This document shows positions 17,495 through 25,491 of a DNA stretch of 33,986 nt, in pieces. The stretch spans positions 1 to 33,986 of the forward strand of contig JBDUCU010000018.1 of NCBI GenBank assembly GCA_040003315.1, in the 5' to 3' direction. Both the position numbers and the translations under genes were made by a program. The first letter of the stretch is position 1, and each line of letters opens with the position of its first letter. The stretch comes from JACCZX01 sp040003315. GTDB lineage: Bacteria; Pseudomonadota; Gammaproteobacteria; Burkholderiales; Burkholderiaceae_F. The notes beneath the pieces were generated by a model that was not told where the DNA came from, did no database searches, and worked only from the letters and a program-made list of their open reading frames with translations.

Positions 17495-17961
17495 TTGTTC
17501 GGCCCCCGGTTACCCGGGTTGCCGCGTCGATACATCTCACGCGCCTGTTCGATCTGTTCGCGCAAGCGCTGCCGCTCCTCGGGTGTGAGCCGGCGCGATT
17601 GCGCATTCTCGGGCCCGTTGGGCGCCCCGCGGTTTTGTTGACGCTCCAGCAGCCGCTGCCGCAGCGCCTGGCGCTCGTCGGGCGTTGTTTGGCTGCGAAT
17701 CTGCTCACGCTGTTCGGGCGACAGACGTTGCTTCATCGGATCGCGCTGCTCGGGCACGCGCGCGTTGCGCCATTGCTCGCGCTGCTGCGGTGTCATGCGT
17801 TCCCAAAGGTCGCGGCGTTGCTCCGGTGTCAGCGGTCTACTGCGTTCGGCCCCGTCGACCGGAGACCCCAGCAACGTCAACGCAAACAGCATGGCTGCGA
17901 CCAACGGGCGAAAAGCCCGCGAAAGAGGGGTGCGAGTCATCGAACGGTCCATGGTGCGCAT
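17491..17961 (-). CDS. Small exported TPEQR-repeat protein (DUF3106/Spy-like)
   Basis: The 156-residue product has an N-terminal hydrophobic leader (about 19-36, RPLVAAMLFALTLLGSPVDG) and then a highly charged, Gln/Arg/Glu-rich helical chain. A motif of the form TPEQR recurs five times: LTPEQR 44-49, MTPQQR 56-61, LSPEQR 80-85, TTPDER 92-97 and LTPEER 125-130. This resembles DUF3106 proteins and, more loosely, the LTxxQ motifs of CpxP/Spy periplasmic chaperones. Function is not established. The start is fixed by GAGGAA at 17967-17972, five bases ahead of the ATG. Its stop overlaps the DUF1800 start by 4 bases. It is the first gene of the export operon and is divergent from the response regulator. 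Confidence 0.85.
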   Translation of the reverse strand: MRTMDRSMTRTPLSRAFRPLVAAMLFALTLLGSPVDGAERSRPLTPEQRRDLWERMTPQQREQWRNARVPEQRDPMKQRLSPEQREQIRSQTTPDERQALRQRLLERQQNRGAPNGPENAQSRRLTPEERQRLREQIEQAREMYRRGNPGNRGPNK

Positions 17962-18027
17962 GATATTTCCTCAGACGCGCCATGGGCACTTTTGAGCGCA
18001 TCGGTAATTGGGCCCTAGGGTAAATTC

Positions 18028-18045
18028 TGTAACACTTTGTTCACT
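18028..18045 (+). promoter_or_regulatory. Possible OmpR-type operator ahead of the two-component pair
   Basis: Two similar half-sites, TGTAACACT (from 18028) and TGTTCACT (from 18038), begin 10 bases apart in the 135-base divergent spacer. OmpR-family regulators bind tandem half-sites with about 10-bp phasing that often include GTAACA-like sequence. A weak TTGAGC (17992-17997) with TAGGGT (18016-18021) could act as promoter. The site could serve autoregulation or control of the divergent export operon. It is a visual match only. Confidence 0.3.
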
Positions 18046-18096
18046 CTAGCCGGACGACGTCGCAAGTTTCATAGGATCGCGCCTCCGAGAATCGCA

Positions 18097-18822
18097 ATGC
18101 ACCGCCACAAACCTCCGAAAATTCTGGTCGTCGACGACGACGCGAGACTGCGCGACCTGGTGCGCCGCTATCTCGGTGAGAACGGCTACTCGGTGTTCGT
18201 CGCCGACAGCGCACCGGCGATGAATCGACTCTGGCAACGCGAGCGCTACGACCTTCTGATTCTGGACTTGATGATGCCGGGCGAGGATGGGCTGTCGATC
18301 ATGCGCAGGCTGCGTGGCGGCAACGATACGACTCCGATCATCATGCTGACCGCCAAGGGCGCGGACGTCGATCGCATCGTCGGACTCGAAATGGGCGCCG
18401 ACGATTATCTGCCGAAGCCATTCAATCCGCGCGAGTTGCTGGCACGCATTAACGCCGTCTTGCGCCGCCGCGCACCCGACGATGCGCCCGGTGCACCGGC
18501 CACCGATGGCAAGCCTGTCACCTTCGGCAACTTCGTGCTCGACCTGGTTACCCGGACGCTGACCCGCGACGGCGAGCCAGTCAGCCTGACGACCGGAGAG
18601 TTCGCCGTCCTGAAGACCTTTGCGCGGTATCCACGCATTCCGCTGTCGCGCGAAAAGCTGATGGAGATGGCCCGCGGCAGGGAGTACGAAGCGTTCGATC
18701 GGAGCCTGGACGTCCAGATCTCGCGTTTGCGCAAACTGGTCGAACCCGACCCCACCAAGCCGCGTTACATCCAGACCGTGTGGGGACTGGGTTACGTGTT
18801 CATCCCGGACGGGGAAACTTGA
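18097..18822 (+). CDS. OmpR-family response regulator, RisA-like
   Basis: This is a two-domain transcription factor of 241 residues. The receiver domain has the acidic pair Asp13/Asp14, the phospho-acceptor Asp57 in LLILDLMMPGEDG, Thr85 and Lys107 in LPKPFNP. The winged-helix output domain ends with RYIQTVWGLGYVFIP, typical of OmpR. The phrase IVGLEMGADDYLPKPFNPRE and the neighbouring kinase resemble RisA of Bordetella and OmpR of other betaproteobacteria. The start is ATG 18097; an in-frame TTG at 18037 would add 20 unlikely residues. The stop overlaps the kinase TTG start in TTGA, so the pair is translationally coupled. Confidence 0.94.
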   Translation: MHRHKPPKILVVDDDARLRDLVRRYLGENGYSVFVADSAPAMNRLWQRERYDLLILDLMMPGEDGLSIMRRLRGGNDTTPIIMLTAKGADVDRIVGLEMGADDYLPKPFNPRELLARINAVLRRRAPDDAPGAPATDGKPVTFGNFVLDLVTRTLTRDGEPVSLTTGEFAVLKTFARYPRIPLSREKLMEMARGREYEAFDRSLDVQISRLRKLVEPDPTKPRYIQTVWGLGYVFIPDGET

Positions 18823-20156
18823 TCCACTTTCGATCGCCGTCCCTGTTCTGGCGCACATTGCTGTTAGTGTTGCTGCTGATAGTGGCCAGCCTGGCCGCGT
18901 GGCTGCAGAGTTATCGGGTCCTCGAGCGCGGCCCGCGCGCGGAAACGATCGCGCAGCAGGTCGTCTCGGTGGTCAATGTGACCCGTGCTGCATTGCTCTA
19001 TGCCGATCCGATCGTGCGCAGCGACCTGCTGGCGGAGCTTGCCGCTAACGAAGGCATCCGGATCTACCCGCTCGAGCCCGACGACAAGATCGTTCCGCTG
19101 CCCGACAGCGCGCTGATCCGGCTGATGGAACAGGCGGTTATCAGCAAGCTCGGCCCCAGTACTCGCCTGGCTTCCGAAGTAAACGCCATTGCCGGGCTCT
19201 GGATCAGCCTGTCGATGGCCGATGATGACTACTGGGTGTTTATCAGCCGCGATCCAGTTGCGCGAACGTACGGTACGCAGTGGATCGGCTGGGCAGCCGT
19301 TGCACTGCTGCTATCGGTAATCGGAGCGATTCTGATCACGCGAGTGATTAACCGTCCGCTCGCTCAGCTCTCCGCGGCCAGCGCGCGTCTGGGCAGCGGC
19401 TACGACCCGGCGCCGCTGCCCGAAACCGGGCCGATCGAAATTCGCACCGTCAATGAAAGCTTTAACCGGATGGTGACCGATCTCGGAAAGCTCGAAGCCG
19501 ATCGCGCCGTGCTGTTGGCCGGGATCTCGCATGATTTGCGCACACCGCTGTCGCGCCTGCGGCTCGAACTCGAGATGGCGCCACTGCCCGAAGGCACCCG
19601 CGATGCGATGGTCGGCGATATCGAGCAGATGGATGCAATCGTGCGCCAGTTTCTCGATTACGCGCGCAAGGCGCCGCAGGCGACCGCAGCAGAAATCGAT
19701 CTGAGCGCAGCAGTGACCGCCGCCGTGCTGCGCGCCCGCATCGAGGTCGACCCTGGGTCCACTGTCGAAACCACGATCGCGCCTGATATCCGGGTGCGAG
19801 GTTACGGTGTCGAAATCAACCGTGCGTTGGACAATTTGCTGACTAACGCGGTGCGGTATGGACGCAACCCCGAAAGCGGGGCTCTGCGGATCGCGGTCTC
19901 GCTGACTGCAACTGCGGAGTACGCGACGGTTACTGTGATCGATCAAGGGCCGGGCGTCGCCACCGACGAGATCGCTCGACTCCTGAGGCCGTTCGAGCGC
20001 GGAGAAGCGTCGCGCTCGGGAAGCGCCGGCGCAGGACTGGGTTGGCCCATCGTCGAGCGTGTGGCGCGCATGCACAGCGGCGAGCTGCGCCTGTCGGCAA
20101 ACTCGCCGCACGGACTACGTGTCGACCTGGTGATTGCGCGCGATCTCCGCGCCTGA
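18819..20156 (+). CDS. EnvZ/RisS-like membrane sensor histidine kinase
   Basis: The kinase senses a periplasmic signal and phosphorylates the coupled response regulator. The product is 445 residues from TTG 18819, which overlaps the regulator's stop and follows a GGGGAAAC purine stretch. Membrane segments lie at about 11-30 and 155-175 and flank a periplasmic domain of about 120 residues resembling RisS. A HAMP linker follows. The dimerisation/phosphoacceptor site is His238 in GISHDLRTPLSRL. The ATPase domain has the N box RALDNLLTNAVRYG, the G1 box DQGPGV and the G2 box GSAGAGLGWPIVERV. The gene's last 42 bases overlap the end of the convergent SRAP gene. The RisS name is an inference from N-terminal similarity and context. 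Confidence 0.93.
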   Translation: MIHFRSPSLFWRTLLLVLLLIVASLAAWLQSYRVLERGPRAETIAQQVVSVVNVTRAALLYADPIVRSDLLAELAANEGIRIYPLEPDDKIVPLPDSALIRLMEQAVISKLGPSTRLASEVNAIAGLWISLSMADDDYWVFISRDPVARTYGTQWIGWAAVALLLSVIGAILITRVINRPLAQLSAASARLGSGYDPAPLPETGPIEIRTVNESFNRMVTDLGKLEADRAVLLAGISHDLRTPLSRLRLELEMAPLPEGTRDAMVGDIEQMDAIVRQFLDYARKAPQATAAEIDLSAAVTAAVLRARIEVDPGSTVETTIAPDIRVRGYGVEINRALDNLLTNAVRYGRNPESGALRIAVSLTATAEYATVTVIDQGPGVATDEIARLLRPFERGEASRSGSAGAGLGWPIVERVARMHSGELRLSANSPHGLRVDLVIARDLRA

Positions 20157-20744
20157 TCCAAGCGGCTCAAGCTCGATCACTTCGCTTGGCAGTGGGCGCA
20201 ACAGTGCGCGCGATCCGTTTTCGAGCCACGTCTGATAGTCACTGTCTGCCACGATGACCGGCATGCGATCGTGAATGTCGGCCAGGATATCGCTGGGTGT
20301 TGTGGTGATGATCGTGAACGCTTCGACCGGCGCGGCATTCGGATCTTTTGGGTCGTGCCACCAGTCCCACAGGCCGGCAAACGCAAACAGCTGCTCACCC
20401 TTGACTGTCACGCGCCACCGAGTCTTAATGCCCTTCTCGCCTGACCACTCGTGAAATGCGCTGGCGGGCACCAGGCAGCGCCGACTGCGGTACGCATCGC
20501 GGTAGGCAATCCCGACCGATTCCGCGCGCACGTTGATCCGGTCTTTGCGATCCTTTGCCGATGGCGGAGCAAAGCCCCATCGCATCAACACCGCTTCCCG
20601 TTGACCGTCGCCTGCGAACCTCACGACCAGCGCGTGTTCCGTCGGCCGCAAATCGGCGTGCGGTTCGAATGACGGAACATCGCGCACGCTAAACAGACGC
20701 TTCAGCCGCATACCGGTTTCGTTCAGGTCGTAGCGGCCGCACAT
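20115..20744 (-). CDS. SRAP/YedK-type abasic-site DNA-protein crosslinking protein
   Basis: SRAP proteins (YedK in E. coli, HMCES in animals) crosslink covalently to abasic sites in single-stranded DNA through Cys2 and protect them. The 209-residue product begins MCGRYDLNE with Cys2 exposed after Met removal. The other active-site residues are present: Asn71 in RINVRAES, Glu99 in AFHEW and His158 in DIHDRMPVI. The gene starts 6 bases after ispF and is probably cotranscribed with ispD-ispF. Its 3' end overlaps the sensor kinase by 42 bases, affecting only the C-terminal tail after the conserved domain. Confidence 0.93.
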   Translation of the reverse strand: MCGRYDLNETGMRLKRLFSVRDVPSFEPHADLRPTEHALVVRFAGDGQREAVLMRWGFAPPSAKDRKDRINVRAESVGIAYRDAYRSRRCLVPASAFHEWSGEKGIKTRWRVTVKGEQLFAFAGLWDWWHDPKDPNAAPVEAFTIITTTPSDILADIHDRMPVIVADSDYQTWLENGSRALLRPLPSEVIELEPLGSGAEIARNHQVDT

Positions 20745-20750
20745 CGAAAA

Positions 20751-21236
20751 TCAGTCTTGCTCGCCGATCAGCAGCACCACAGCGAATGCCGCAATACCTT
20801 CGTCGCGGCCAGTGAATCCGAGCTTCTCGGTGGTCTTCCCCTTGACGCTGACTGCGCTTGCCGAAATGTCGCACGACGCCGCGATCGTCTGGCACATCGC
20901 CGCCACGTGCGGTGCGATTCTGGGTTGCGCTGCGATCACCGTGGCATCGATGTTTTCGATGCGCCACCCCGCTCCGCGCACTCGCTGGGCCGCCTGCTGC
21001 AGCAGCAAGCGGCTGTCGGCGCCCTTGTAGGCTGCGTCGGTGTGTGGGAACAACTGTCCGATGTCGCCCAGCGCTGCGGCGCCGAGGATCGCGTCGGCGA
21101 TTGCGTGCAGCAAAACGTCGGCATCCGAGTGACCCAACAACCCGCGCCGGCTCGGGATCTCAACGCCGCCGATGATCAGCGCGCGACCCGGTACCAATGC
21201 ATGAACATCAAATCCCTGCCCTACGCGAAATTTCAT
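20751..21236 (-). CDS. ispF: IspF, 2-C-methyl-D-erythritol 2,4-cyclodiphosphate synthase
   Basis: IspF catalyses the fifth step of the MEP isoprenoid pathway as a zinc-dependent trimer. The 161-residue product has the metal ligands Asp10 and His12 in GQGFDVHAL and His44 in GHSDADVLLHAI. The substrate and cytidine-binding signatures DIGQLFPHTD and SVKGKTTEKLGFTGR are intact. The start is ATG 21236, which overlaps the ispD stop in an ATGA; a start 11 codons upstream would lie inside ispD. It is followed after 6 bases by the SRAP gene. Confidence 0.97.
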   Translation of the reverse strand: MKFRVGQGFDVHALVPGRALIIGGVEIPSRRGLLGHSDADVLLHAIADAILGAAALGDIGQLFPHTDAAYKGADSRLLLQQAAQRVRGAGWRIENIDATVIAAQPRIAPHVAAMCQTIAASCDISASAVSVKGKTTEKLGFTGRDEGIAAFAVVLLIGEQD

Positions 21237-21934
21237 TGCGCCGACTCTCTTAGGGCCAGGATCGCACACGCGAGCGCGAAATCCTCGGCGGTTGTCACTT
21301 TGATATTGCTAGCGCGGCCGTGCACCAGCATCGGAAAGCTACCGTTGCGCTCGACCGCGCTCGCTTCATCCGTGACACCGTTCAGCGATTGCACGTCGAG
21401 CGCAGCGCGAAGCGACTCGAAACGAAACATCTGCGGGGTCTGTGCGCACCACAGGCCATCGCGCGCCACCGTAGCAACCACGTGTCCATCTTCGCCACGC
21501 TTCAGCGTATCGGCCACCGGCAGCGCCAGCAAACCGCCCCGATCATCGTCGCCCACCTGGTCGATCAGCCGCGCCAGGTCCGGCGGGTCAAGACAGGGGC
21601 GGGCCGCATCGTGAACCAGGACCCGATCATCTTGGTGAACACGGCCCGCGATCGCCGCCAGTGCATTGCGGACCGTATGCGCCCGCGAGTCGCCGCCGAC
21701 CGGCAGAAACTCCGTGCGCTCGGCTTCCGCGCGAAGTGCACGCCAGTGATCGTCGGCGGGCGCCACGGCGATGAATACACGAACGACCCGCGCATCGGCC
21801 AGCATGGCGGTGATTGAATGCTCGAGCATCGTGCGCTGCCCCATGCGCAGGTATTGCTTGGGAGCGCCGGATCCCATGCGCGCGCCGACGCCTGCGGCCG
21901 CGATCAATGCGAAGTAGCGATAAGTTTTTTGCAC
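21233..21934 (-). CDS. ispD: IspD, 2-C-methyl-D-erythritol 4-phosphate cytidylyltransferase
   Basis: IspD couples CTP to methylerythritol phosphate, the third MEP-pathway step. The nucleotide-binding signature is AAGVGARMGSGAPKQYL, followed by VHDAARPC, VADTLK, QTPQMF, TDEAS and NIKVTT, all in family order. There is no ATG at the N terminus. GTG 21934 gives 233 residues, close to the usual length, with TAGG about nine bases upstream. The frame happens to stay open about 570 codons further upstream, antisense to mfd, which is composition-driven and not part of the gene. Its stop overlaps ispF by 4 bases. It is divergent from mfd with 57 bases between starts. Confidence 0.95.
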   Translation of the reverse strand: MQKTYRYFALIAAAGVGARMGSGAPKQYLRMGQRTMLEHSITAMLADARVVRVFIAVAPADDHWRALRAEAERTEFLPVGGDSRAHTVRNALAAIAGRVHQDDRVLVHDAARPCLDPPDLARLIDQVGDDDRGGLLALPVADTLKRGEDGHVVATVARDGLWCAQTPQMFRFESLRAALDVQSLNGVTDEASAVERNGSFPMLVHGRASNIKVTTAEDFALACAILALRESAQ

Positions 21935-21959
21935 AACGAGCGGCCTATCAAACGCTTCG

Positions 21960-21965
21960 TATAAT
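21960..21965 (+). promoter_or_regulatory. Consensus TATAAT -10 box ahead of mfd
   Basis: A perfect TATAAT lies 26 bases upstream of the chosen mfd start, suitable for a short leader. No good -35 is seen at 16-18 bases, so it would need an activator or depend on the -10 alone. On the opposite strand the same region reads CTATTATAC and could serve ispD. It is the only perfect -10 I noticed in a suitable spacer. Confidence 0.4.
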
Positions 21966-21991
21966 AGCGATCGACTTCGGTGGCCTGCGAA

Positions 21992-24900
21992 ATGCTCGGC
22001 TGCCGTTTTTTTGTGAACCAGGAAGTATCGACACTCGCGCCCGAGCCCCAGTCGGCGGGCACACTCTCGCGGACGCTGCCGCCCGCAGGAGCTCGCTTTG
22101 CCCTGGCTCGACCGCCTGGTTCGGGCGATGCGTGGTTGCTGGCTCAGCTTGCCGCGCTGGCGCGCAGTGCGCAGCGCCTGATCATGGTCGTATCGGCCGA
22201 CGCACTCGACGCTCAGCGTCTGGTCGACGAAATACCCTACTTCGATCCATCGCTGGTGGTGCGGCCGCTGCCCGATTGGGAAACGCTGCCATACGACACA
22301 CTGTCGCCGCACCAGGATCTCGTTTCCGAGCGTCTGGAAACGCTGTACCGATTGAGTCAGCCGCACTCCGAGATCGACCTGCTGGTCGTTTCTGCGACCA
22401 GCGCGTTGTACCGGCTGTCGCCTGCTGAATATGTCGCAGGCCATACGTTCTTCTTCAAGCAGGGTCAGACGATCCACGCCGAGCCGTTGCGCGCGCAGCT
22501 GGTGTTCGCTGGCTACCAGCACGTGTCGCAGGTCGTGGCGCCGGGCGAGTTCGCGATCCGCGGCGGATTGATCGACTTGTTCCCGATGGGTTCGTCGCTG
22601 CCGTATCGGCTCGACCTCTTCGGAGATCAGCTTGAAACGATCCGCGCGTTCGATCCCGATACTCAACGCGGCCTGTATCCCGTCTCGGAAGTGCGATTGC
22701 TGCCGGGTCGGGAATTTCCGATCGACGAGGTCGCGCGGCAGGGGTTTCGCCGACGCTGGCGCGAGCGCCTCGAAGGCGATCCCAGCCGCTCGAGCGTTTA
22801 CAAGGATATCGGCACCGGCATCGCATCGGCCGGTATCGAGTACTACCTTCCTCTGTTCTTCGACCACACCGCAACGCTGTTCGATTATTTGCCCGCCACC
22901 AGCATCATTGCGCTGCACGGCTCGATCGAAGCGGCGATGGCCCGCTTCTGGAACGAAACCAGCGAGCGCTATCGATTTCTGTCGCGCGATGTCACGCGGC
23001 CGATTATGCCGCCAGCCGCCCTGTTTCTGAATGCAGAAGAATTCTTCACGCACGCCCGACAGTACGGCCGCGTCGCACTGAGTGAAGCAGCGCCTGAAGG
23101 CTTTGATCCGCTGCCATCGCTTGCGATTGAGCGGCGCGCCGACGACCCGATCAACCGCGTTCGCGCGTTCGTCGACCGGTTCACGTCCGAACAGCTGGGA
23201 CGCGTGTTGATCGTTGCCGATTCGGCGGGGCGCAGAGAAACGATTTCCCAGATGTTCGCCGACTACCGGCTGCCGTTTGCGGACAACGCCGACTTCGGTG
23301 CTTTCATGGCGTCCGACGCTGCAGTCAGCGTCGGAATCGCACCGTTGCACGAGGGTTTCGTGCTGCACGACGCGCGCATTGCGATCGTGACCGAAACCGA
23401 GTTGTACGCGGCGAGCCCGCGCCGGCTGCGCGGCCGCCAGCGCGAACGCGCCTCGAACGTCGAGGCGATGATTCGCGATCTCGCCGAGCTCAGGGTCGGC
23501 GATCCCGTGGTTCATGTCGAGCATGGGATTGGCCGCTATCTTGGCCTGCAGAGCATGGACATGGGCAGCGGCCCGACCGAGTTCCTGCATCTTGAATACG
23601 CGAATGAGACAACGCTGTACGTGCCGGTCGCGCAGCTGCACCTAATTGGGCGTTACTCGGGCGCCGATCCTGACGCCGCACCCTTGCATCATCTCGGCAG
23701 CGGCGATTGGGACCGTGCGCGTCGCAAAGCAGCCAAGCAGGTGCGCGACACCGCCGCCGAGCTGCTGAACCTCTATGCACTCAGGGCGGCGCGCAAGGGG
23801 CATGCGTTCGAGTTCAAGCAGCACGACATCGAGGCATTCGCCGACGGTTTCCCGTTCGAAGAGACGACCGACCAGAAGACCGCGATCGAGGCGGTGCTCA
23901 AGGACATGAGCGCCGGCTTTCCGATGGACCGGCTGGTGTGCGGCGATGTCGGCTTCGGCAAAACAGAAGTTGCATTGCGCGCGGCGTTCGCCGCCGTGGC
24001 CGATGGCAAGCAAGTCGCGGTGTTGTGCCCGACGACATTGCTGGCAGAGCAGCACATGCAGACGTTCCGCGACCGGTTCAACGACTGGCCGGTACTGATC
24101 GCGGAGCTGTCGCGTTTCCGCTCGACCAAGGAGGTTGCGCAGGCAGTGGCCGGCATCAATGCGGGCACGATCGACATCGTGATCGGCACTCACAAACTGC
24201 TGACCGAGGCGATCAACTTCGAGCGCCTTGGGCTGGTGATCATCGACGAGGAGCACCGCTTCGGCGTGCGGCAGAAAGAGCGGCTCAAGGCACTGCGTGC
24301 CGACGTCGATGTGCTGACTCTGACTGCCACGCCGATCCCCCGCACGCTGGCGCTGTCGCTCGAGGGCATTCGCGAATTCTCGGTCATCGCGACTGCGCCG
24401 CAACGGCGGCTGGCGATCAAGACATTCGTGCGAAAGGAGAGCCCGTCGCTGATGCGTGAAGCGGTGTTGCGCGAGCTCAAGCGCGGCGGGCAGGTCTACT
24501 TCCTGCACAACGAGGTCGAAACGATCGACAATCGCCGCGCGCGCTTGGCCGAGCTGCTGCCGGAAGCAAGAATCGAGGTTGCGCACGGCCAAATGCCCGA
24601 GCGCGATCTCGAGCGCGTGATGCGTGACTTTTACCAGCAGCGATTCAACCTGTTGCTGTGCACGACAATCATTGAAACCGGCATCGACGTGCCGACCGCC
24701 AACACGATCATCATCCATCGCGCCGACAAATTTGGGCTGGCTCAGCTGCATCAGCTGCGCGGTCGCGTCGGCCGCTCGCACCACCAGGCTTACGCGTACC
24801 TGATGGTGCCCGATGCCGGCGGCCTGACGAAGAACGCGGAAAAACGCCTGGAAGCGATTCAGAATCTGGAAGAACTCGGCAGCGGCTTTTATCTCGCGAT

Positions 24901-25489
24901 GCACGACCTCGAAATTCGCGGCGCGGGCGAGGTGCTCGGCGAAAATCAAAGCGGCAACATGCAGGAGGTCGGTTTCGATTTGTACACGCAAATGCTGAAC
25001 GCTGCGGTCCGCGCTTTGCGCTCGGGGCGCGAGCCCGATCTGCTGGCGCCGCTGCGCGTTGTGACCGAGATCAATCTGCACGTGCCCGCGTTGCTGCCGA
25101 GCGACTACGTCAACGACGTTCACCAGCGTCTTTCGATGTACAAGAGACTCGCGTCGGCCGATTCCGAGGACGAGTTGATCGAGAGGCAGGAGGAGCTGGT
25201 CGATCGCTACGGCAAGCTGCCCGATGCCGCCAGGGCCCTGATCGACACGCATCGTTTGCGATTGACGGCGGAGAAGCTCGGAGTCAAAAAGATCGATGCT
25301 TCGGCCGACGCCATCATGATCCAGTTCGTGCCAAATCCGCCGTTTGACACTGCGAAGCTGATTGCGCTGATGCAGCGATCGAAGACGATGCGGCTGACCG
25401 GCCCCGAGCGGCTGCGGCTCGAAGAGAAAACTGCAAATCTGGACACGCGGCTGCAACGCCTGCGCGAAGTTTTCAAGGCGATCGGCTGA
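21992..25489 (+). CDS. mfd: Mfd, transcription-repair coupling factor
   Basis: Mfd pushes stalled RNA polymerase off DNA lesions and recruits UvrA. The product is 1165 residues from ATG 21992. The UvrB-like N-terminal module includes LPDWETLPYDTLSPHQDLVSE and LFPMGS. The RNA-polymerase interaction domain includes GDPVVHVEHGIGRYLGLQ near residue 505. The translocase has Walker A GDVGFGKTE near 650 and the DEEH box (DEEHRFG) near 752. The TRG region IIETGIDVPTANTIIIHRAD and LRGRVGRS follow, then the C-terminal UvrA-interaction regulatory domain. Alternative starts are GTG 21980 and GTG 22013; the extreme N terminus is poorly conserved, so the exact start is uncertain. serB begins 2 bases after its stop. 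Confidence 0.97.
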   Translation: MLGCRFFVNQEVSTLAPEPQSAGTLSRTLPPAGARFALARPPGSGDAWLLAQLAALARSAQRLIMVVSADALDAQRLVDEIPYFDPSLVVRPLPDWETLPYDTLSPHQDLVSERLETLYRLSQPHSEIDLLVVSATSALYRLSPAEYVAGHTFFFKQGQTIHAEPLRAQLVFAGYQHVSQVVAPGEFAIRGGLIDLFPMGSSLPYRLDLFGDQLETIRAFDPDTQRGLYPVSEVRLLPGREFPIDEVARQGFRRRWRERLEGDPSRSSVYKDIGTGIASAGIEYYLPLFFDHTATLFDYLPATSIIALHGSIEAAMARFWNETSERYRFLSRDVTRPIMPPAALFLNAEEFFTHARQYGRVALSEAAPEGFDPLPSLAIERRADDPINRVRAFVDRFTSEQLGRVLIVADSAGRRETISQMFADYRLPFADNADFGAFMASDAAVSVGIAPLHEGFVLHDARIAIVTETELYAASPRRLRGRQRERASNVEAMIRDLAELRVGDPVVHVEHGIGRYLGLQSMDMGSGPTEFLHLEYANETTLYVPVAQLHLIGRYSGADPDAAPLHHLGSGDWDRARRKAAKQVRDTAAELLNLYALRAARKGHAFEFKQHDIEAFADGFPFEETTDQKTAIEAVLKDMSAGFPMDRLVCGDVGFGKTEVALRAAFAAVADGKQVAVLCPTTLLAEQHMQTFRDRFNDWPVLIAELSRFRSTKEVAQAVAGINAGTIDIVIGTHKLLTEAINFERLGLVIIDEEHRFGVRQKERLKALRADVDVLTLTATPIPRTLALSLEGIREFSVIATAPQRRLAIKTFVRKESPSLMREAVLRELKRGGQVYFLHNEVETIDNRRARLAELLPEARIEVAHGQMPERDLERVMRDFYQQRFNLLLCTTIIETGIDVPTANTIIIHRADKFGLAQLHQLRGRVGRSHHQAYAYLMVPDAGGLTKNAEKRLEAIQNLEELGSGFYLAMHDLEIRGAGEVLGENQSGNMQEVGFDLYTQMLNAAVRALRSGREPDLLAPLRVVTEINLHVPALLPSDYVNDVHQRLSMYKRLASADSEDELIERQEELVDRYGKLPDAARALIDTHRLRLTAEKLGVKKIDASADAIMIQFVPNPPFDTAKLIALMQRSKTMRLTGPERLRLEEKTANLDTRLQRLREVFKAIG

Positions 25490-25491
25490 CT

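Noticed and set aside
17491..17961. TPEQR motifs as a DNA tandem repeat
   Set aside because: The five motifs are irregularly spaced and differ in codons. They are protein-level repeats of a helical chain, not a DNA repeat array.
21935..23641. Open minus-strand frame of about 570 codons continuous with ispD, antisense to mfd
   Set aside because: IspD homology begins at about 21934. The upstream part has no recognisable domain and mirrors the conserved mfd coding sequence, as expected from GC-rich codon usage.
23642..25456. 604-codon open frame antisense to mfd
   Set aside because: It lies wholly opposite confidently assigned mfd motifs, has a Gln/Arg/His-rich unlikely composition and no recognisable motif.
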